64,000 bases of DNA from Phycisphaerae bacterium (GCA_030425705.1 JAUHZU010000008.1:1-64000); one strand, 5' to 3'. Shown: positions 52,281-62,159, counted from the stretch's first letter. Notes: generated from the letters alone by a model not told the origin. Made by a program: numbers and translations.

Positions 52281-52657
52281 GCGGCGGGCAGTGTCGGGAA
52301 AGAAAAACCAAGCCTACGATAGCAGCCGGGCGTGCGCTCGGTCGGGATGCACGTCGGTGCTGAGGGTCGAGCCGCGCATAAAAAACCCCCCTCGGGCTGG
52401 TGGGCATCCCGAGGGAGGGGAGGGAGAAGGAAGCGAGCGTTTGGCCAGCCCTGGCCGGCTATCGGGGCGGACCCTTTCGGAGCGGGGCCCCGGGTCGGGC
52501 TCCTTGCCCTGCACGAGACGCCTAAGGCCCGTCCCGTCAATCCGTGTCATGCCTCGTCCGCGAGGTGTGCCACGCTCGATTCCCTCATGCAGTCGGTCAA
52601 TGAATTCCTTGAAACAGAACAGCGAGAACAAACACACGTCCCGCGACGCGGTGAAAC
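52281..52657. other. Intergenic region downstream of dcd, no supported gene
   Basis: Apart from the terminator at 52380-52416 it contains no frame with coding character. It is GC-rich, with short G-runs and C-runs, and includes the promoter-side region of the O-antigen-ligase-like gene. Confidence 0.5.
52380..52416 (-). terminator. Terminator on the minus strand past dcd
   Basis: Arms CCCTCGGG/CCCGAGGG around an 11-nt loop; on the minus strand the stem is followed by GGG and TTTTTT. It lies about 240 bp past the dcd stop, suggesting a long 3' UTR. Confidence 0.75.
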
Positions 52658-53230
52658 CTAATCGACCTTCGGCAGGACCAACCCGGTCTGGTCCTGGTAC
52701 TTGCCGGCCTTGTCGGCGTAGCTGATGTCGCAGGGCTCCTCACCCCGCAGGAAGATCATCTGCGCGATGCCCTCGTTGGCGTAGATCTTTGCGGGCAGCG
52801 GCGTCGTGTTGCTGATCTCAATCGTCACCTTGCCGCGCCACTCCGGCTCCAGCGGTGTGACGTTCACGATGATGCCGCAGCGGGCGTAGGTGCTCTTGCC
52901 GACACAGATCACCAGCACATCGCGGGGGATGCTGAACACCTCGACCGTCTCGCACAGCGCGAAGCTGTTGGGCGGGATGATGACGTGGTCCTTGCCGGTG
53001 TCCCGGGTATCGACGGTGACGAAGTTGCGGTCATCGAACTGCTTGGGATCGACGATCGAAGCCCCGCCGTCCAGCGGCGCGTTGGTGAAGATCTTGAACA
53101 GGGTCCCGACGCGGACGTCGTACCCGTAGCTGGACACGCCGTAGGAGATCTTACCCTGCCGCTTCTGGGCGGGCTCGAAGGGCTCGACGACGAGCAGGTC
53201 GCGGATCTGGTGGTCGCTCAGGACGGGCAA
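52658..53230 (-). CDS. dcd: dCTP deaminase
   Basis: A 190-residue enzyme that deaminates dCTP to dUTP for thymidylate supply. Family lines are [19 protein letters not shown], the signature GKSTYARCG (111-119) and VTIEIS with the catalytic Glu138, then [15 protein letters not shown] and the C-terminal [11 protein letters not shown] lid. Length equals that of E. coli Dcd. Start is TTG at 53230 with GGAG about 10 nt upstream; no ATG fits. It lies about 240 bp from the upstream DHH phosphoesterase gene and may be transcribed with it. Confidence 0.94.
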   Translation of the reverse strand: MPVLSDHQIRDLLVVEPFEPAQKRQGKISYGVSSYGYDVRVGTLFKIFTNAPLDGGASIVDPKQFDDRNFVTVDTRDTGKDHVIIPPNSFALCETVEVFSIPRDVLVICVGKSTYARCGIIVNVTPLEPEWRGKVTIEISNTTPLPAKIYANEGIAQMIFLRGEEPCDISYADKAGKYQDQTGLVLPKVD

Positions 53231-53473
53231 AGGGATCTCACTCCGGGCCCCGATTCAGGGCCCAAACATCGACGGGTCGGTGTAACTGTGAACCAGGCCC
53301 CAGATGACTCGCGTTCACAACGCGGGCAATGTACCACTACATCTGGTGGACGCAAGCGAAAACTGAACAAAATGTGGGACTATTGGCAACCGAGGTGGCA
53401 CGTCAACAGCACCGCTCCTCATGCGTCAATCCATCCACCGTGTTCTTGATAGGAGACGACACCAACCGACAGG

Positions 53474-54538
53474 TTATCCCCGGCCAGCGGCCGAAGAGGC
53501 ATCGACCGGCGCTTGGACGGCCGCTTCCAAGGCCTCCACCACGCGGGGCAGCACCTGGTCCGCCGGCTCAAACAAGCGGGCGCCAGCAGCCCGGGCGTGT
53601 CCCCCGCCGCCGAACGCCCCCGCGACCTCGGCAACATTCACCGCACCGGGCAGCGGCTTGCTGCGGAAGCTGATCCGCGTCTGCACGCCATCGTCACCCT
53701 GCACCTCGCTGAGCAGCGCGATCGCGCGGATCGAGCCGACCTGCTGGGGGATGTCGATCAGCCGTTCGGTCTCCTCCGGCCGGGCACCCGTGGCCTCGAA
53801 ATCCTCATGCCGGAGCACCATGACCGCCGCCCGTCCGTCGGCCAGGAGCTGCAGCGAACCGACCGCACGGATCAGCAGCGCGAGCTTCTCCACCCGCTCC
53901 GCCTGTTCGAGCAGGCCATAGAGCAGTGCGTGATCGACGCCCTGCTCCAACAGGTCGGCGGCGAGGCGTAGTGTGCGTGGCGTGGTGTTGGAGAACTTGA
54001 ACCAGCCGGTGTCCGAGGCGATACCGGTAAACAACGCCTCGTTCATCCGCTGGCGTGCCTCCGTATCCAGCGTCACGCCGTCCAGGAGCTTGGTGACGAC
54101 CTTGGCCACGATCTCCGCGGCGGCGGCGGCGGTCGCGTCGATAAAGCGGGACGCGGCGTCGATGTCGCCGGACAGGTGGTGGTCGAGGATCAACGTGTTC
54201 GCCAGACGCGGCCGGACCAGCATGTCCAGCGGGCCGATCTGTGACCAGGCGCCGGTGTCGACGATGACCAGCCGGTCGGCTTCGGGCAGTGGTTTCTCGG
54301 GGTCGAACACCTCGATGCCCGGGGCATGGGCGACGCGTTCGAGCGAAGGGAGTATTGGCGACACGAGCAGACCGGACGCACGCTTCCCCATGGCACGCAG
54401 GGCTGTCACCAACGCGACCACCGACCCCGCGGCATCGCCATCGGGCTTGGTGTGGGTGAGGACACAGATCCTGCCGGGCTCGTCCCGCAGGAGCGCCGCG
54501 GCCTGTTCGAGGTCGAGATTAGAGGTGTAGGAATCCAA
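53474..54538 (-). CDS. DHH-family phosphoesterase (NrnA-like oligoribonuclease/pAp phosphatase)
   Basis: A 354-residue DHH-DHHA1 protein. Motif I-II THTKPDGDAAGS (28-39), motif VDTG (93-96), the DHH triad Asp119-His120-His121 in LILDHHLSGD, then FTGIASDTGWFKFSNTTP. The C-terminal DHHA1 domain ends with the substrate loop GAFGGGGHARAAGA. NrnA-type enzymes degrade nanoRNAs and pAp and replace Orn in many phyla. The context, with dcd downstream and ribF upstream, suits a nucleotide-metabolism role. The ribF gene starts the block; gaps are short (43 bp). Confidence 0.9.
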   Translation of the reverse strand: MDSYTSNLDLEQAAALLRDEPGRICVLTHTKPDGDAAGSVVALVTALRAMGKRASGLLVSPILPSLERVAHAPGIEVFDPEKPLPEADRLVIVDTGAWSQIGPLDMLVRPRLANTLILDHHLSGDIDAASRFIDATAAAAAEIVAKVVTKLLDGVTLDTEARQRMNEALFTGIASDTGWFKFSNTTPRTLRLAADLLEQGVDHALLYGLLEQAERVEKLALLIRAVGSLQLLADGRAAVMVLRHEDFEATGARPEETERLIDIPQQVGSIRAIALLSEVQGDDGVQTRISFRSKPLPGAVNVAEVAGAFGGGGHARAAGARLFEPADQVLPRVVEALEAAVQAPVDASSAAGRG

Positions 54539-54581
54539 AATCGGTGGGTCTGTGGCGTGAAGCCGGTTCGGTCTGCGGCGG

Positions 54582-55526
54582 TTACATCAGGCCTTCGCCC
54601 GAGCCGTCCGCGGCGGCTAGCGCTGCATAGCGGATATCCCGCTGCAGTTGCGTAACCAGATCATCGGCATTTGGGAAAGGGTACTGATCCCTCATCCATC
54701 GGGCAAAACGGATCGTGAGCGGCCGGCCGTACAACCCGTCCGGTTCCGCGGGTTCATACCCGATCAGGTGTGCCTCCATCGCGAGGCGGCGCTCCCCGAA
54801 CGTGGGCTTCGTGCCGACACTGATCGCCGCGGGGTAGACCGTCCCGTCGTCCAGAACGGCCTCCCCGGCGTACACCCCGTCCATCGGCAGGATCCGACCG
54901 GCCAAACCGGCCATGTCCAGGTTCGCGGTCGGGATGCCGATCGTCCGCCCGCGCTGCTCGCCCTTCACGACAGAAACAGTGGCCTCCCACGGCCGGCCCA
55001 GACACGCGGACACGTCACGCATCCGCCCCCGCCCGACCAGCCAACGCACCAGCGAGCTGCTGACCGGGGCGGTGCTCTGGTCGCTCAGCCCGACCGTTAC
55101 CCGCCCGAGCGCACGGACCGCCAACCCGCGTTGCGCCCCGAGTTCGGCCATGAGCGTCATATCGCCCCCCCGCTTATGGCCGAAGCGGAAGTCATCGCCC
55201 TCGACGAAGCCGACGGCGTGGTGCTCGCGGACCAGTTGATCGACAAAGGCCTCCGCCGACAGCGCGAGCATCGCTCGGTCCGGCCGGAGCACAACCACCC
55301 GGTCGGCCCCGGCTTCACGCAGCCAGCGGGCACGCTCCTGGATCGACGCGACCTGGGGCGGGTTGTGATCGGGCTTGAGCAGTGCGACCGGCGGCGGGTC
55401 GAAGGTGACAGCCGTCACGCCGGCACCGAGCTCCGTCGCCAAGTCTCGCGCCGCGCGCACGATGGCCTGGTGACCGATGTGGACGCCATCGAAGTTGCCG
55501 ACGCAGATGATCGAGGGCTCGCTCAA
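54582..55526 (-). CDS. ribF: Bifunctional riboflavin kinase / FAD synthetase
   Basis: A 314-residue enzyme. The N-terminal FAD synthetase part has the nucleotidyltransferase motif GNFDGVHIGH (10-19) and the SSSLVRWLV line (ISSSxIR type). The C-terminal riboflavin kinase has TIGIPTANLDM and GVYAGEAVL plus HLIGYEPAEPDGLYG. It makes FMN and then FAD from riboflavin. Start is TTG at 55526, which gives the family N-terminus; a TATCAT box lies 9 nt upstream (55541-55536), again suggesting little or no leader. Confidence 0.95.
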   Translation of the reverse strand: MSEPSIICVGNFDGVHIGHQAIVRAARDLATELGAGVTAVTFDPPPVALLKPDHNPPQVASIQERARWLREAGADRVVVLRPDRAMLALSAEAFVDQLVREHHAVGFVEGDDFRFGHKRGGDMTLMAELGAQRGLAVRALGRVTVGLSDQSTAPVSSSLVRWLVGRGRMRDVSACLGRPWEATVSVVKGEQRGRTIGIPTANLDMAGLAGRILPMDGVYAGEAVLDDGTVYPAAISVGTKPTFGERRLAMEAHLIGYEPAEPDGLYGRPLTIRFARWMRDQYPFPNADDLVTQLQRDIRYAALAAADGSGEGLM

Positions 55527-55598
55527 GGTGCCGGGATGATAGCCCAACACGACAGCCGTGACCGCTGCATGCTTTGGGCTGTGCGACCTGAGCCGCGG

Positions 55599-56384
55599 TT
55601 ACTCGTTGCCGGGCCGGCCGGGGTTACGGTGGTCCGCAAAGTACTCCCAGTCGTCGTTCTGGCCCAGATTGACGCCGAAGGAGGTGATCTCCAGCGTGCG
55701 CGAATCCTGAATGCGGTAGAACTCGACGTGGCCATCGGCGAAGCTCAGGGGTGTGCCCTTGAAGTGGAAGTCGACCGGCCAGTCGCTCCAGGTGTATTCC
55801 TGGCTCGAACCCCAGGCGGTGCCCTCGTAGCTGTTGATGACGGCACCGCGGGGGTCGGCCTCATCCAGCATCAGGAACGTCTCGGTCGGCTTGGGGATCA
55901 GGTCCGCCTCACGAGCCGGCTCGATCTTCCCGCCCGTCCAGCCGGGGATCCAGCCGTTGAGGAAGTTGCTTATGGAGTAGCTGCGGATGTAGTCACGGGT
56001 ATCGGCAGGGCACAGATAGATCTCGATCGCCTCCTGCATGTACTCCCACAGCGCCCCGCGCTCCAGGTCTTCCATGTATTCGGTCGGCGCGCCCGAACGG
56101 TCGGCCCGCTGGACCCAGTTGTTGACCGGGGTATAGCCGGTGATGTCCGGGCCGATCGAGTTGGCCAGGTAGTCGGGGTAGTCTTCCGCGCCGACGAGGA
56201 CGCCTTTGTTATCAGTGGAGAACGATTCCCAGGAGATCGCGAACTGCTTGAGGTTCGACTGGCACTGGGTCATCCGCGCGACCCGGCGTGCCGAGCCGAG
56301 GGCCGGCAGCAGGATCGCGATCAATAGCGCGATGATCGAGATAACAACCAGCAGCTCAATCAGGGTAAAGGCACGACGTTTCAA
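55599..56384 (-). CDS. Prepilin-type protein (DUF1559-like, H-X9-DG style)
   Basis: A 261-residue prepilin. The leader MKRRA is followed by [32 protein letters not shown], the classic type IV pilin/pseudopilin helix with Glu at +5; Ala instead of Gly at -1 is common in planctomycetes. Later [12 protein letters not shown] and the C-terminal [12 protein letters not shown] match the 'ADGH' family of secreted planctomycete proteins. The start is TTG at 56384, fixed by AGGAGG 6 nt upstream; an in-frame ATG at 56414 would place the ribosome-binding site inside the gene. Probably part of a type II-like secretion or envelope structure. Confidence 0.88.
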   Translation of the reverse strand: MKRRAFTLIELLVVISIIALLIAILLPALGSARRVARMTQCQSNLKQFAISWESFSTDNKGVLVGAEDYPDYLANSIGPDITGYTPVNNWVQRADRSGAPTEYMEDLERGALWEYMQEAIEIYLCPADTRDYIRSYSISNFLNGWIPGWTGGKIEPAREADLIPKPTETFLMLDEADPRGAVINSYEGTAWGSSQEYTWSDWPVDFHFKGTPLSFADGHVEFYRIQDSRTLEITSFGVNLGQNDDWEYFADHRNPGRPGNE

Positions 56385-56535
56385 GGCAGGCCTCCTATGA
56401 GTAGGGAGATGCATGCGGAGAAAAGAGGGGACCGCACTAACAGCTTAAGGCCTGAAGGGCCTTTATCTGGACAGAAATCTCGCCTAAATTAAGAGCAGGG
56501 CGCTAAAAACCGGGCTGGCGCTACGAGAAAAGGGG

Positions 56536-57549
56536 TCAGGCCCGCACCGGCTCGTTGATGAACCGCATGGCTTCTTCGACGTTCCGCGAGCTGCCGATGA
56601 CCAGCGGCGTCCGGTCATGGACGTCCTGTGGCATGACATCCAGGACCCGCTGTCCGCCGGCCCCGATCGCGCTGCCCCCGGCCTGCTCGGCGATAAACGC
56701 CAGCGGGTTGCATTCGTACATCAGCCGCAGCTTGCCCGCGGGCTGCTTGGTTGTCGGCGGGTACATAAAGATGCCGCCCTTGACCAGGATCCGGTGGAAG
56801 TCCGCGACCAGCGACCCCACGTACCGCGACGAGTAGCCCCCGCCCTCGGGGTGCTTGGACCAGTGCAGGTACCGCTGGTACGGCTCGGGGAAGCTATGCA
56901 GATACGCCTCGTTGACCGAGTAGGTCCCTGCGTGCTCGGGCATCTTCATGTGCTCGCGGGTCAGCAGGTACGCGCCGAACTGCGGGTCGAGCGTGAACTG
57001 GTGGACCCCATGCCCGCAGGTGTAGACCAAGACGGTAGACGAGCCGTAAAGCACGTAGCCCGCGGCGACCTGGGCGCTCCCCGGCTGGAGGACGCTCTTC
57101 TCCGCACCCTTGATGTCTTTCGGGTTGCGGAAGATCGTGAAGATCGTGCCGACCGAGACGTTGACGTCGATGTTGGACGAGCCGTCCAGAGGGTCGAACA
57201 TGATGATGTAGGAGTCGTCGTCGTCGACTTCCTGGAGGACGCGCGGCTCGTCGTCTTCCTCCGAGGCGATGATGCCGACGTTACCGCGGTATCCGAGCGT
57301 CCGCTTGAGTGCGTCGTTGGCGATGATGTCCAGCTTCTTGACCTCTTCGCCCTGGACGTTGGTCGAGCCCTCGTCGCCCCAGACGTCGATGAGCCCGGCC
57401 CGCCGGACGTACGACGCGATCATCTTCGTCGCCAGCGTGATACCAGAAAGGAGCCAGGAGAACTGGCCCGAGGCGTTGGGGAACTGCTGCTGCTGTTCCT
57501 GGATGTGCTGGCCGAAGGTGACGAAATGCCCGTCGCGCTTGATCGCCAT
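56536..57549 (-). CDS. fbp: Fructose-1,6-bisphosphatase class I
   Basis: A 337-residue gluconeogenic phosphatase. The acidic metal site shows ASEEDDE (Glu97/Glu98) and the signature FDPLDGSSNID (118-128). Further lines are VNEAYLHSFPEPYQRYL, YVGSLVADFHRIL, GGIFMYPPTT and AFIAEQAGGSAIGAGGQRVLDV. Start 57549 has GGAG about 8 nt upstream and the standard N-terminus; a GTG further up adds 12 residues of little interest. Class I enzyme length (about 335) fits. It complements fba at 13.5 kb functionally. Confidence 0.95.
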   Translation of the reverse strand: MAIKRDGHFVTFGQHIQEQQQQFPNASGQFSWLLSGITLATKMIASYVRRAGLIDVWGDEGSTNVQGEEVKKLDIIANDALKRTLGYRGNVGIIASEEDDEPRVLQEVDDDDSYIIMFDPLDGSSNIDVNVSVGTIFTIFRNPKDIKGAEKSVLQPGSAQVAAGYVLYGSSTVLVYTCGHGVHQFTLDPQFGAYLLTREHMKMPEHAGTYSVNEAYLHSFPEPYQRYLHWSKHPEGGGYSSRYVGSLVADFHRILVKGGIFMYPPTTKQPAGKLRLMYECNPLAFIAEQAGGSAIGAGGQRVLDVMPQDVHDRTPLVIGSSRNVEEAMRFINEPVRA

Positions 57550-57631
57550 CGCGGTCGCTCCATGGGTGAAGGCGTAGGCGGGCACGATACCGCATCCGGT
57601 GGCGCGCTGCCGCGACCGGCGGGGCCAGAGA

Positions 57632-58366
57632 TTAGTGTGTCAGTGCGTAGGCCAGCAGGTTGGCGTTGATCAGGCGGGCGTTGCGGATCTCGTTGCCCCC
57701 GCAGCAGCAGCAGCCCCCGCCGGCGTTGCCCGTGTCGTTGAGCCCGATGGGCGAAAACACCAGCCGCAGCCGGCCGTCGATGGGCATCCCCAGCACCGCG
57801 GGGCCACCGGTGTTGCGGCGGACCTGCACCTGATCGATGTCGTAGAGCGTGTGGAACAGGGCGTGCTCGGTCGTCAACGGCGTCATCGCGTCTCGGCCGT
57901 ACAACTCGGCGATCACCGCACGAAAGCTGTCGGCCCAGGCCCGGTTCGAGCATCCCGCCGACGCCAGCACAAAGCCCCCACGATCGACATACGCCTTGAG
58001 GTTCTGCTTCTCGGCGTCGGAGAGCGAAAACGCCTTCTCACCGCTGAAGATTACGAACGGATGGCTGAAAAGCGCATTGCTGTCGAGCGCGACCGGCACG
58101 AAACGGCGATGGATGTCCTGGCCGGTCTCCCGGGCGAACGTCGTGAGGAACTCGTCCGCGAAGCACACGCCCGAACGGCCGCCATCGTAGGTCACCAGAC
58201 CGACCGTGATGCCGTCGCCGATCGGCGGGGCCGGGTCCGGTGTCTGCCCCTGCAGCCGCGGCACGACCGAAGCGGTCCCCGCGGTGGCCACCGAAAGCGA
58301 GAGCGAAACGATCGCCGCCGTGATGAGGCCGGTGAACAGGATCGTGTGCATCGGGCGCGGGGTCAT
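57632..58366 (-). CDS. DUF4159 secreted protein with a Cys4 cluster
   Basis: A 244-residue exported protein (signal segment ILFTGLITAAIVSLSLSVATAG). The DUF4159 domain (about 50-240) has a flavodoxin/glutamine-amidotransferase-like look: LVTYDGGRSG, FVIFSGEKAFSLSDAEKQNLKAYVDRGGFVLASAGC and FSPIGLND. Near the end GGGCCCCGGNEIRNARLINANLLAYAL contains four adjacent Cys, a possible metal site. Its ATG overlaps the upstream stop (ATGA, 58366-58363). DUF4159 proteins regularly close MoxR/BatA-type operons of planctomycetes; exact function is unknown. Confidence 0.85.
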   Translation of the reverse strand: MTPRPMHTILFTGLITAAIVSLSLSVATAGTASVVPRLQGQTPDPAPPIGDGITVGLVTYDGGRSGVCFADEFLTTFARETGQDIHRRFVPVALDSNALFSHPFVIFSGEKAFSLSDAEKQNLKAYVDRGGFVLASAGCSNRAWADSFRAVIAELYGRDAMTPLTTEHALFHTLYDIDQVQVRRNTGGPAVLGMPIDGRLRLVFSPIGLNDTGNAGGGCCCCGGNEIRNARLINANLLAYALTH

Positions 58367-59967
58367 GGCGGGTCCTCTCGGTTGGACGGGCAGCGCGGTT
58401 CAGACAGCCGGCGGAAGTAGGCGCTGGTCTGGTCCCGGTAACGGGGGGGCACCTGCCGCATCAGTGCTTCGGGCAGCACGCCCTCGTCACCGTCCTGCAG
58501 TGTTTCATCGTAGCCGCCCGAGGCCTGAGGGTCACGGATCGCCTGGTTTTCGTCGTCACCGCCGCCGAGGTTGGCCAGACCGGACTCGATCTCCGCGAGC
58601 GACTCGCCCAGCCCGGTCGCGAGCGAGGCCGCGTCGTTGCGCGCCGCGTCCGCGAGGGCCTGAGCCCAGGCCGAGCGCTGCGGAGAGGCAGAGGTGTCGC
58701 CGCCGGCATCGGCCGCATCCGCGGGAGCAGACAGGCCCGCGATCTCCAGACCGGCCAACGCCTGGGCCAACGCATCCAACTGCTCGGCAAACGCAGGGCT
58801 CGCGTCGCTGGCCTGCCGGAGGGCCTCCGCCAACGCCTCGGCCTCATCGCGCAACGCCTGCCACTGCTCGGCCAAGCCCGCGGCTGCGGCGGGATCGTCT
58901 GCCGCGGCCGCTCGGGCCTGCTCAGCTAACGCCATCAGATCGCTTACCAACCCGGCCAGACGCCCCATCAGCCCGGACACGGCCGCGCCGGGCGCGTCCA
59001 CCCCAGTGCCGGGACGCAACGCGCCAGACTGCTCCGTTTCGTCGGGCTGCAGCGTGCCCGAATCGCCGTCGATTTCGGGTATCTCGGGCTCAGGCAGGCG
59101 AGGTGTGATCGTGTACCGCCGAGTCCTTCGGCCGTACGCCTCCAGGTGGAACGTGACGGCCTCGCGGAGACCCCGCAGCTCCAATGCATACTCTCCCGGC
59201 CCCGAACCCCGGAGTGCACGGCGATCGATCGGCCGACCTTCCTCGTCCAGCATCACCGCCTCTACCGTATCGGGCACACGGCCATACGCCTCGGCCAGAA
59301 CCTGAACGTCGTCCCCAGCCTCGGGCGTGGCGGGGGACCAGCGCACCTCGAAGCGGGTCAACGAGAACGGCGGAACGTCGGCCAGCGGGAACGCGTATCG
59401 CAGGATGCCCCGGCCCGGAAGCATCGGGAATACGGCGGCCGTGACGACCCACAACAGCACCACGCCCGCCACCGCAACGGCCTGCCAGGACAGACGGCTG
59501 AGCGGCACCACCGAGGCGGGGCGGGCGCTCGCGCTCGCGCGGTCGGCGGTATCGGCCGCGCGCCGGCGGAGTTCCTGGGCGAGCGGGTCTTGTTGGTCTT
59601 CAAGGGACAACGCCGTCGCCACGGGCTCCGCACGGAGCTGCAATTGATGGTCCAGCAGCGCCGCCGCCTGCAGACGGTGCCGCCGACGCCGCAACGGCAT
59701 CGGCACGAAGAACACCAAGGCAAGCACAGCCCCGGCCAGCCACAACACACCGAGCGGCACGCGTACCCACGGGGCGAAGGGCCACAGCCCATCCGCCACG
59801 ACCAGCAACCACAGGCCGAGCAGGAGCAGCGCGAATCCGTAGAGGGCTTGCCGCACCAGGTCGATGCGTCGCACGCGGCACAGTACACGGTCCGCCCGCG
59901 CCTCAAGCGGCGAAGGAGACATGCCTCGCTGCACAGGCGTTGGTACGGGTGGGTGGAGTGTCGTCAC
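58363..59967 (-). CDS. DUF4175-like membrane protein
   Basis: A 534-residue protein. Two close hydrophobic helices (residues about 33-85: ALYGFALLLLGLWLLVVADGLW and VPLGVLWLAGAVLALVFFVPM) are followed by a basic segment and a third helix (QAVAVAGVVLLWVVTAAVF). Then come an Ig-like or beta region (FEVRWSPATPEAGDDVQVLAEAYG) and a long Ala-rich, predicted coiled-coil stretch (ALAEQARAAAADDPAAAAGLAEQWQALRDEAEALAEALRQA). The GTG start at 59967 overlaps the previous stop. Architecture resembles DUF4175-type proteins found with VWA genes. It is presumably an envelope partner of the two VWA proteins encoded upstream. Confidence 0.75.
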   Translation of the reverse strand: MTTLHPPVPTPVQRGMSPSPLEARADRVLCRVRRIDLVRQALYGFALLLLGLWLLVVADGLWPFAPWVRVPLGVLWLAGAVLALVFFVPMPLRRRRHRLQAAALLDHQLQLRAEPVATALSLEDQQDPLAQELRRRAADTADRASASARPASVVPLSRLSWQAVAVAGVVLLWVVTAAVFPMLPGRGILRYAFPLADVPPFSLTRFEVRWSPATPEAGDDVQVLAEAYGRVPDTVEAVMLDEEGRPIDRRALRGSGPGEYALELRGLREAVTFHLEAYGRRTRRYTITPRLPEPEIPEIDGDSGTLQPDETEQSGALRPGTGVDAPGAAVSGLMGRLAGLVSDLMALAEQARAAAADDPAAAAGLAEQWQALRDEAEALAEALRQASDASPAFAEQLDALAQALAGLEIAGLSAPADAADAGGDTSASPQRSAWAQALADAARNDAASLATGLGESLAEIESGLANLGGGDDENQAIRDPQASGGYDETLQDGDEGVLPEALMRQVPPRYRDQTSAYFRRLSEPRCPSNREDPP

Positions 59968-62159
59968 AGCAGCCCCCCCCGGCGGCGGAGCACCCACTCC
60001 AGCCCGAACGCGCCGAAGACCAGCGCCATCACGGGCCATTGCGCGAACCGATACACCGGCGTGCGGTCCTGCCGGCGCGCGACCGCGATCTCCCGCAGGT
60101 GGTCGATCACCGGCTGAGTTTCATCCAGGGCCAGGCAACGGCCGCCCGTCTCCTCCGTGATACGGCGCAGCACCTCCGGCCGGGCCGACGTGTCCCGCCG
60201 TTCGGGCGATCGGTCCACCACCGCCAGCCGTACCGTCAGCGGGTGCGCCGGGTCGATCAGGTCCGGGTGGTCCGGCGCGGTAAGCGCGAACAGGTACACG
60301 CCGGTCTCTTCGGGGGTGAAGGTGGCCTGATAGCCCCCGGAGGCGCTCGCGACCAGGCCGGTCAGTTCTTCCACCGCTCCGCGGGGTGCCGTGACCCGCA
60401 CGACGGGGTTGAAGCCCTCGCTCAAGGCGTATCGCGTGTCGATCCTGATCGCGACCGCCCCGCCGGGCTCGGTCGCGAGGCGGTCGAGCGCAAGGGCTAC
60501 ATCCTGCCCCGGCAGGAATTCGCCGCCGGACGCGAGCCACTGCAGCGCTCGGGTCCAGAACACGGCATAGACCGAGCCGAGGTCGTCCAACTGCGAGGGC
60601 AGGAGTTCCCACCGCCAGAGCCCGTCGGTCAGGACCGCCATCGTTACGCCGGCCCCGACCCGGAGCGTCGCCAGCGCCGCACTGTCGGGCCCTTCGCCCG
60701 CCTGCTCGAGCAGGACCACCGATGCGGACTGCCGGCCATCGACCCGCGTCACCGCCAGCATGCCCGGCAGCCGGGTCATGGCCCGATCCCCGCCCAGTTC
60801 CGTCAGCGGGTTCCCACGCGCCGCCTCGCTGACCGCCAGCCGCAACGGCTGGGCCTCGCGTCGGCCGAACCGCACGGGGCTGATCTGCGCGGCGACACGT
60901 GCGCCCTGCGTCTCTGCCTCATCGAATGCGTCGCCGCGTGCGAAGACCACCGCGCCGCCGTGGTCCCGGACATACGGCACGAGCGCCTCCACGACCTCAG
61001 CCGGCAACAGCCGCTGGACCTGCCGCCCCAGCACCACCACATCAAACCGTTGCAGAGCGTCGGCGGTCAGGTCGCCTGTAAGCGGGCTGTCGGGGCCGCG
61101 CGTCGTGATCTGGCGGTCGTCACCGAGCGCGAACACCGCGGTCAGGTCGTAGCCCGGGTGCGAGCCGATCAGCCGGGCCAGTGAACGCGTATCCCAGTAC
61201 GGTTCGCCCTCAACCAGCAGGACGCGTGTCTTCTCCCTTGTCACCTGGACAAAGACGTCTTCCTGGTTGTTCTCTGCGTAGGACTCCGCGGCCCCGATCA
61301 CGGTGACCCGGCAGGCATAGCCATGGACACGGGCCGGCTCGCGCGGGCCGAGTGTCGGCTGGATTTCGAACCGCACCTGTTGCAACGGGGCATCCAGCCC
61401 GACCTCCGTCGAAGCGACCGGCGTTCCCTCGAGCAGCAGTTCGACGACCGCACGCCGGCCCGCAAAGCCGCGCTGGTACACCTGCGCCAACACTTCGGTG
61501 CCCTGCCCGTCGAACAGCCGGTCACTGAGCGCCCACGCCTGGACGGACGCATCCGGTGCGCCCAGCGGCGCGCCCACGGGCACCGCAAAAACCCGGCCGG
61601 CCGATGTAGAGGCATCGAGCGCGGCGCTCGCGGTCGATGATCCCCGGGTGTCATGCCCGTCGCTGAGCAGGACGGTGGTCACGCCCGGGTGTGCCGCGAG
61701 CGCGTCGTAGAGGTGTGTGGCCTGCCCGTCGGCCACCAACTCGGTCGGGTCGGTTGGCGCGGCCTGATCCGCAAACCCGACCACCCGGACGCGTGCGTGC
61801 TCCGAAAGTGCAGCGCGGGTTTCCTCGGACAGCCAGGTCGCTTGGAGGGCATCCAGTCGGCTCAACTCCCCGGGGCCGCCCGGCAGTTCGGCGTCTTGCT
61901 CGGCCATGGACAACGAACGATCGACGAGCAGCACCAACTCGGGCAGCAGCCCGGGGACCGAATCGGTGGGCCGGGTGATGCTCGGCCCCAGCAGGACCCA
62001 GCCGAGTGCTGAGAGACCGACCAGCCGGAGCACCGCGCCCCACCACCGCCGGTCGTGCCGCACCGCAAGCCAGACGACGGCAACGACAGCAGCGCCCACC
62101 AGCAGCAGCGCGACGGGCCAGCCCAGGGGCGGGCGGAACTCGGCGAGGACCGGCATCAT
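59964..62159 (-). CDS. VWA-domain membrane protein with glutamine-amidotransferase-like part
   Basis: A 731-residue protein. Two N-terminal helices (WPVALLLVGAAVVAVVWLAV; LRLVGLSALGWVLLG) are followed by a VWA domain beginning LVLLVDRSLSM (MIDAS D-x-S-x-S at 80-84) and continuing TVLLSDGHDT. The second half has VLLVEGEPYWDTRSLARLI and FDVVVLGRQVQRLLPAEVVEALVPYVRDHGGAVVFARG, the GATase1-like domain usual in this family. It ends with a C-terminal helix VMALVFGAFGLEWVLRRR. ATG at 62159 overlaps the upstream stop (ATGA). It is part of the Bat-like operon. Confidence 0.88.
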   Translation of the reverse strand: MMPVLAEFRPPLGWPVALLLVGAAVVAVVWLAVRHDRRWWGAVLRLVGLSALGWVLLGPSITRPTDSVPGLLPELVLLVDRSLSMAEQDAELPGGPGELSRLDALQATWLSEETRAALSEHARVRVVGFADQAAPTDPTELVADGQATHLYDALAAHPGVTTVLLSDGHDTRGSSTASAALDASTSAGRVFAVPVGAPLGAPDASVQAWALSDRLFDGQGTEVLAQVYQRGFAGRRAVVELLLEGTPVASTEVGLDAPLQQVRFEIQPTLGPREPARVHGYACRVTVIGAAESYAENNQEDVFVQVTREKTRVLLVEGEPYWDTRSLARLIGSHPGYDLTAVFALGDDRQITTRGPDSPLTGDLTADALQRFDVVVLGRQVQRLLPAEVVEALVPYVRDHGGAVVFARGDAFDEAETQGARVAAQISPVRFGRREAQPLRLAVSEAARGNPLTELGGDRAMTRLPGMLAVTRVDGRQSASVVLLEQAGEGPDSAALATLRVGAGVTMAVLTDGLWRWELLPSQLDDLGSVYAVFWTRALQWLASGGEFLPGQDVALALDRLATEPGGAVAIRIDTRYALSEGFNPVVRVTAPRGAVEELTGLVASASGGYQATFTPEETGVYLFALTAPDHPDLIDPAHPLTVRLAVVDRSPERRDTSARPEVLRRITEETGGRCLALDETQPVIDHLREIAVARRQDRTPVYRFAQWPVMALVFGAFGLEWVLRRRGGLL

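Noticed and set aside
54648-56327. 559-codon plus-strand frame
   Set aside because: Antisense to ribF and the prepilin gene, both well supported; no start signal.
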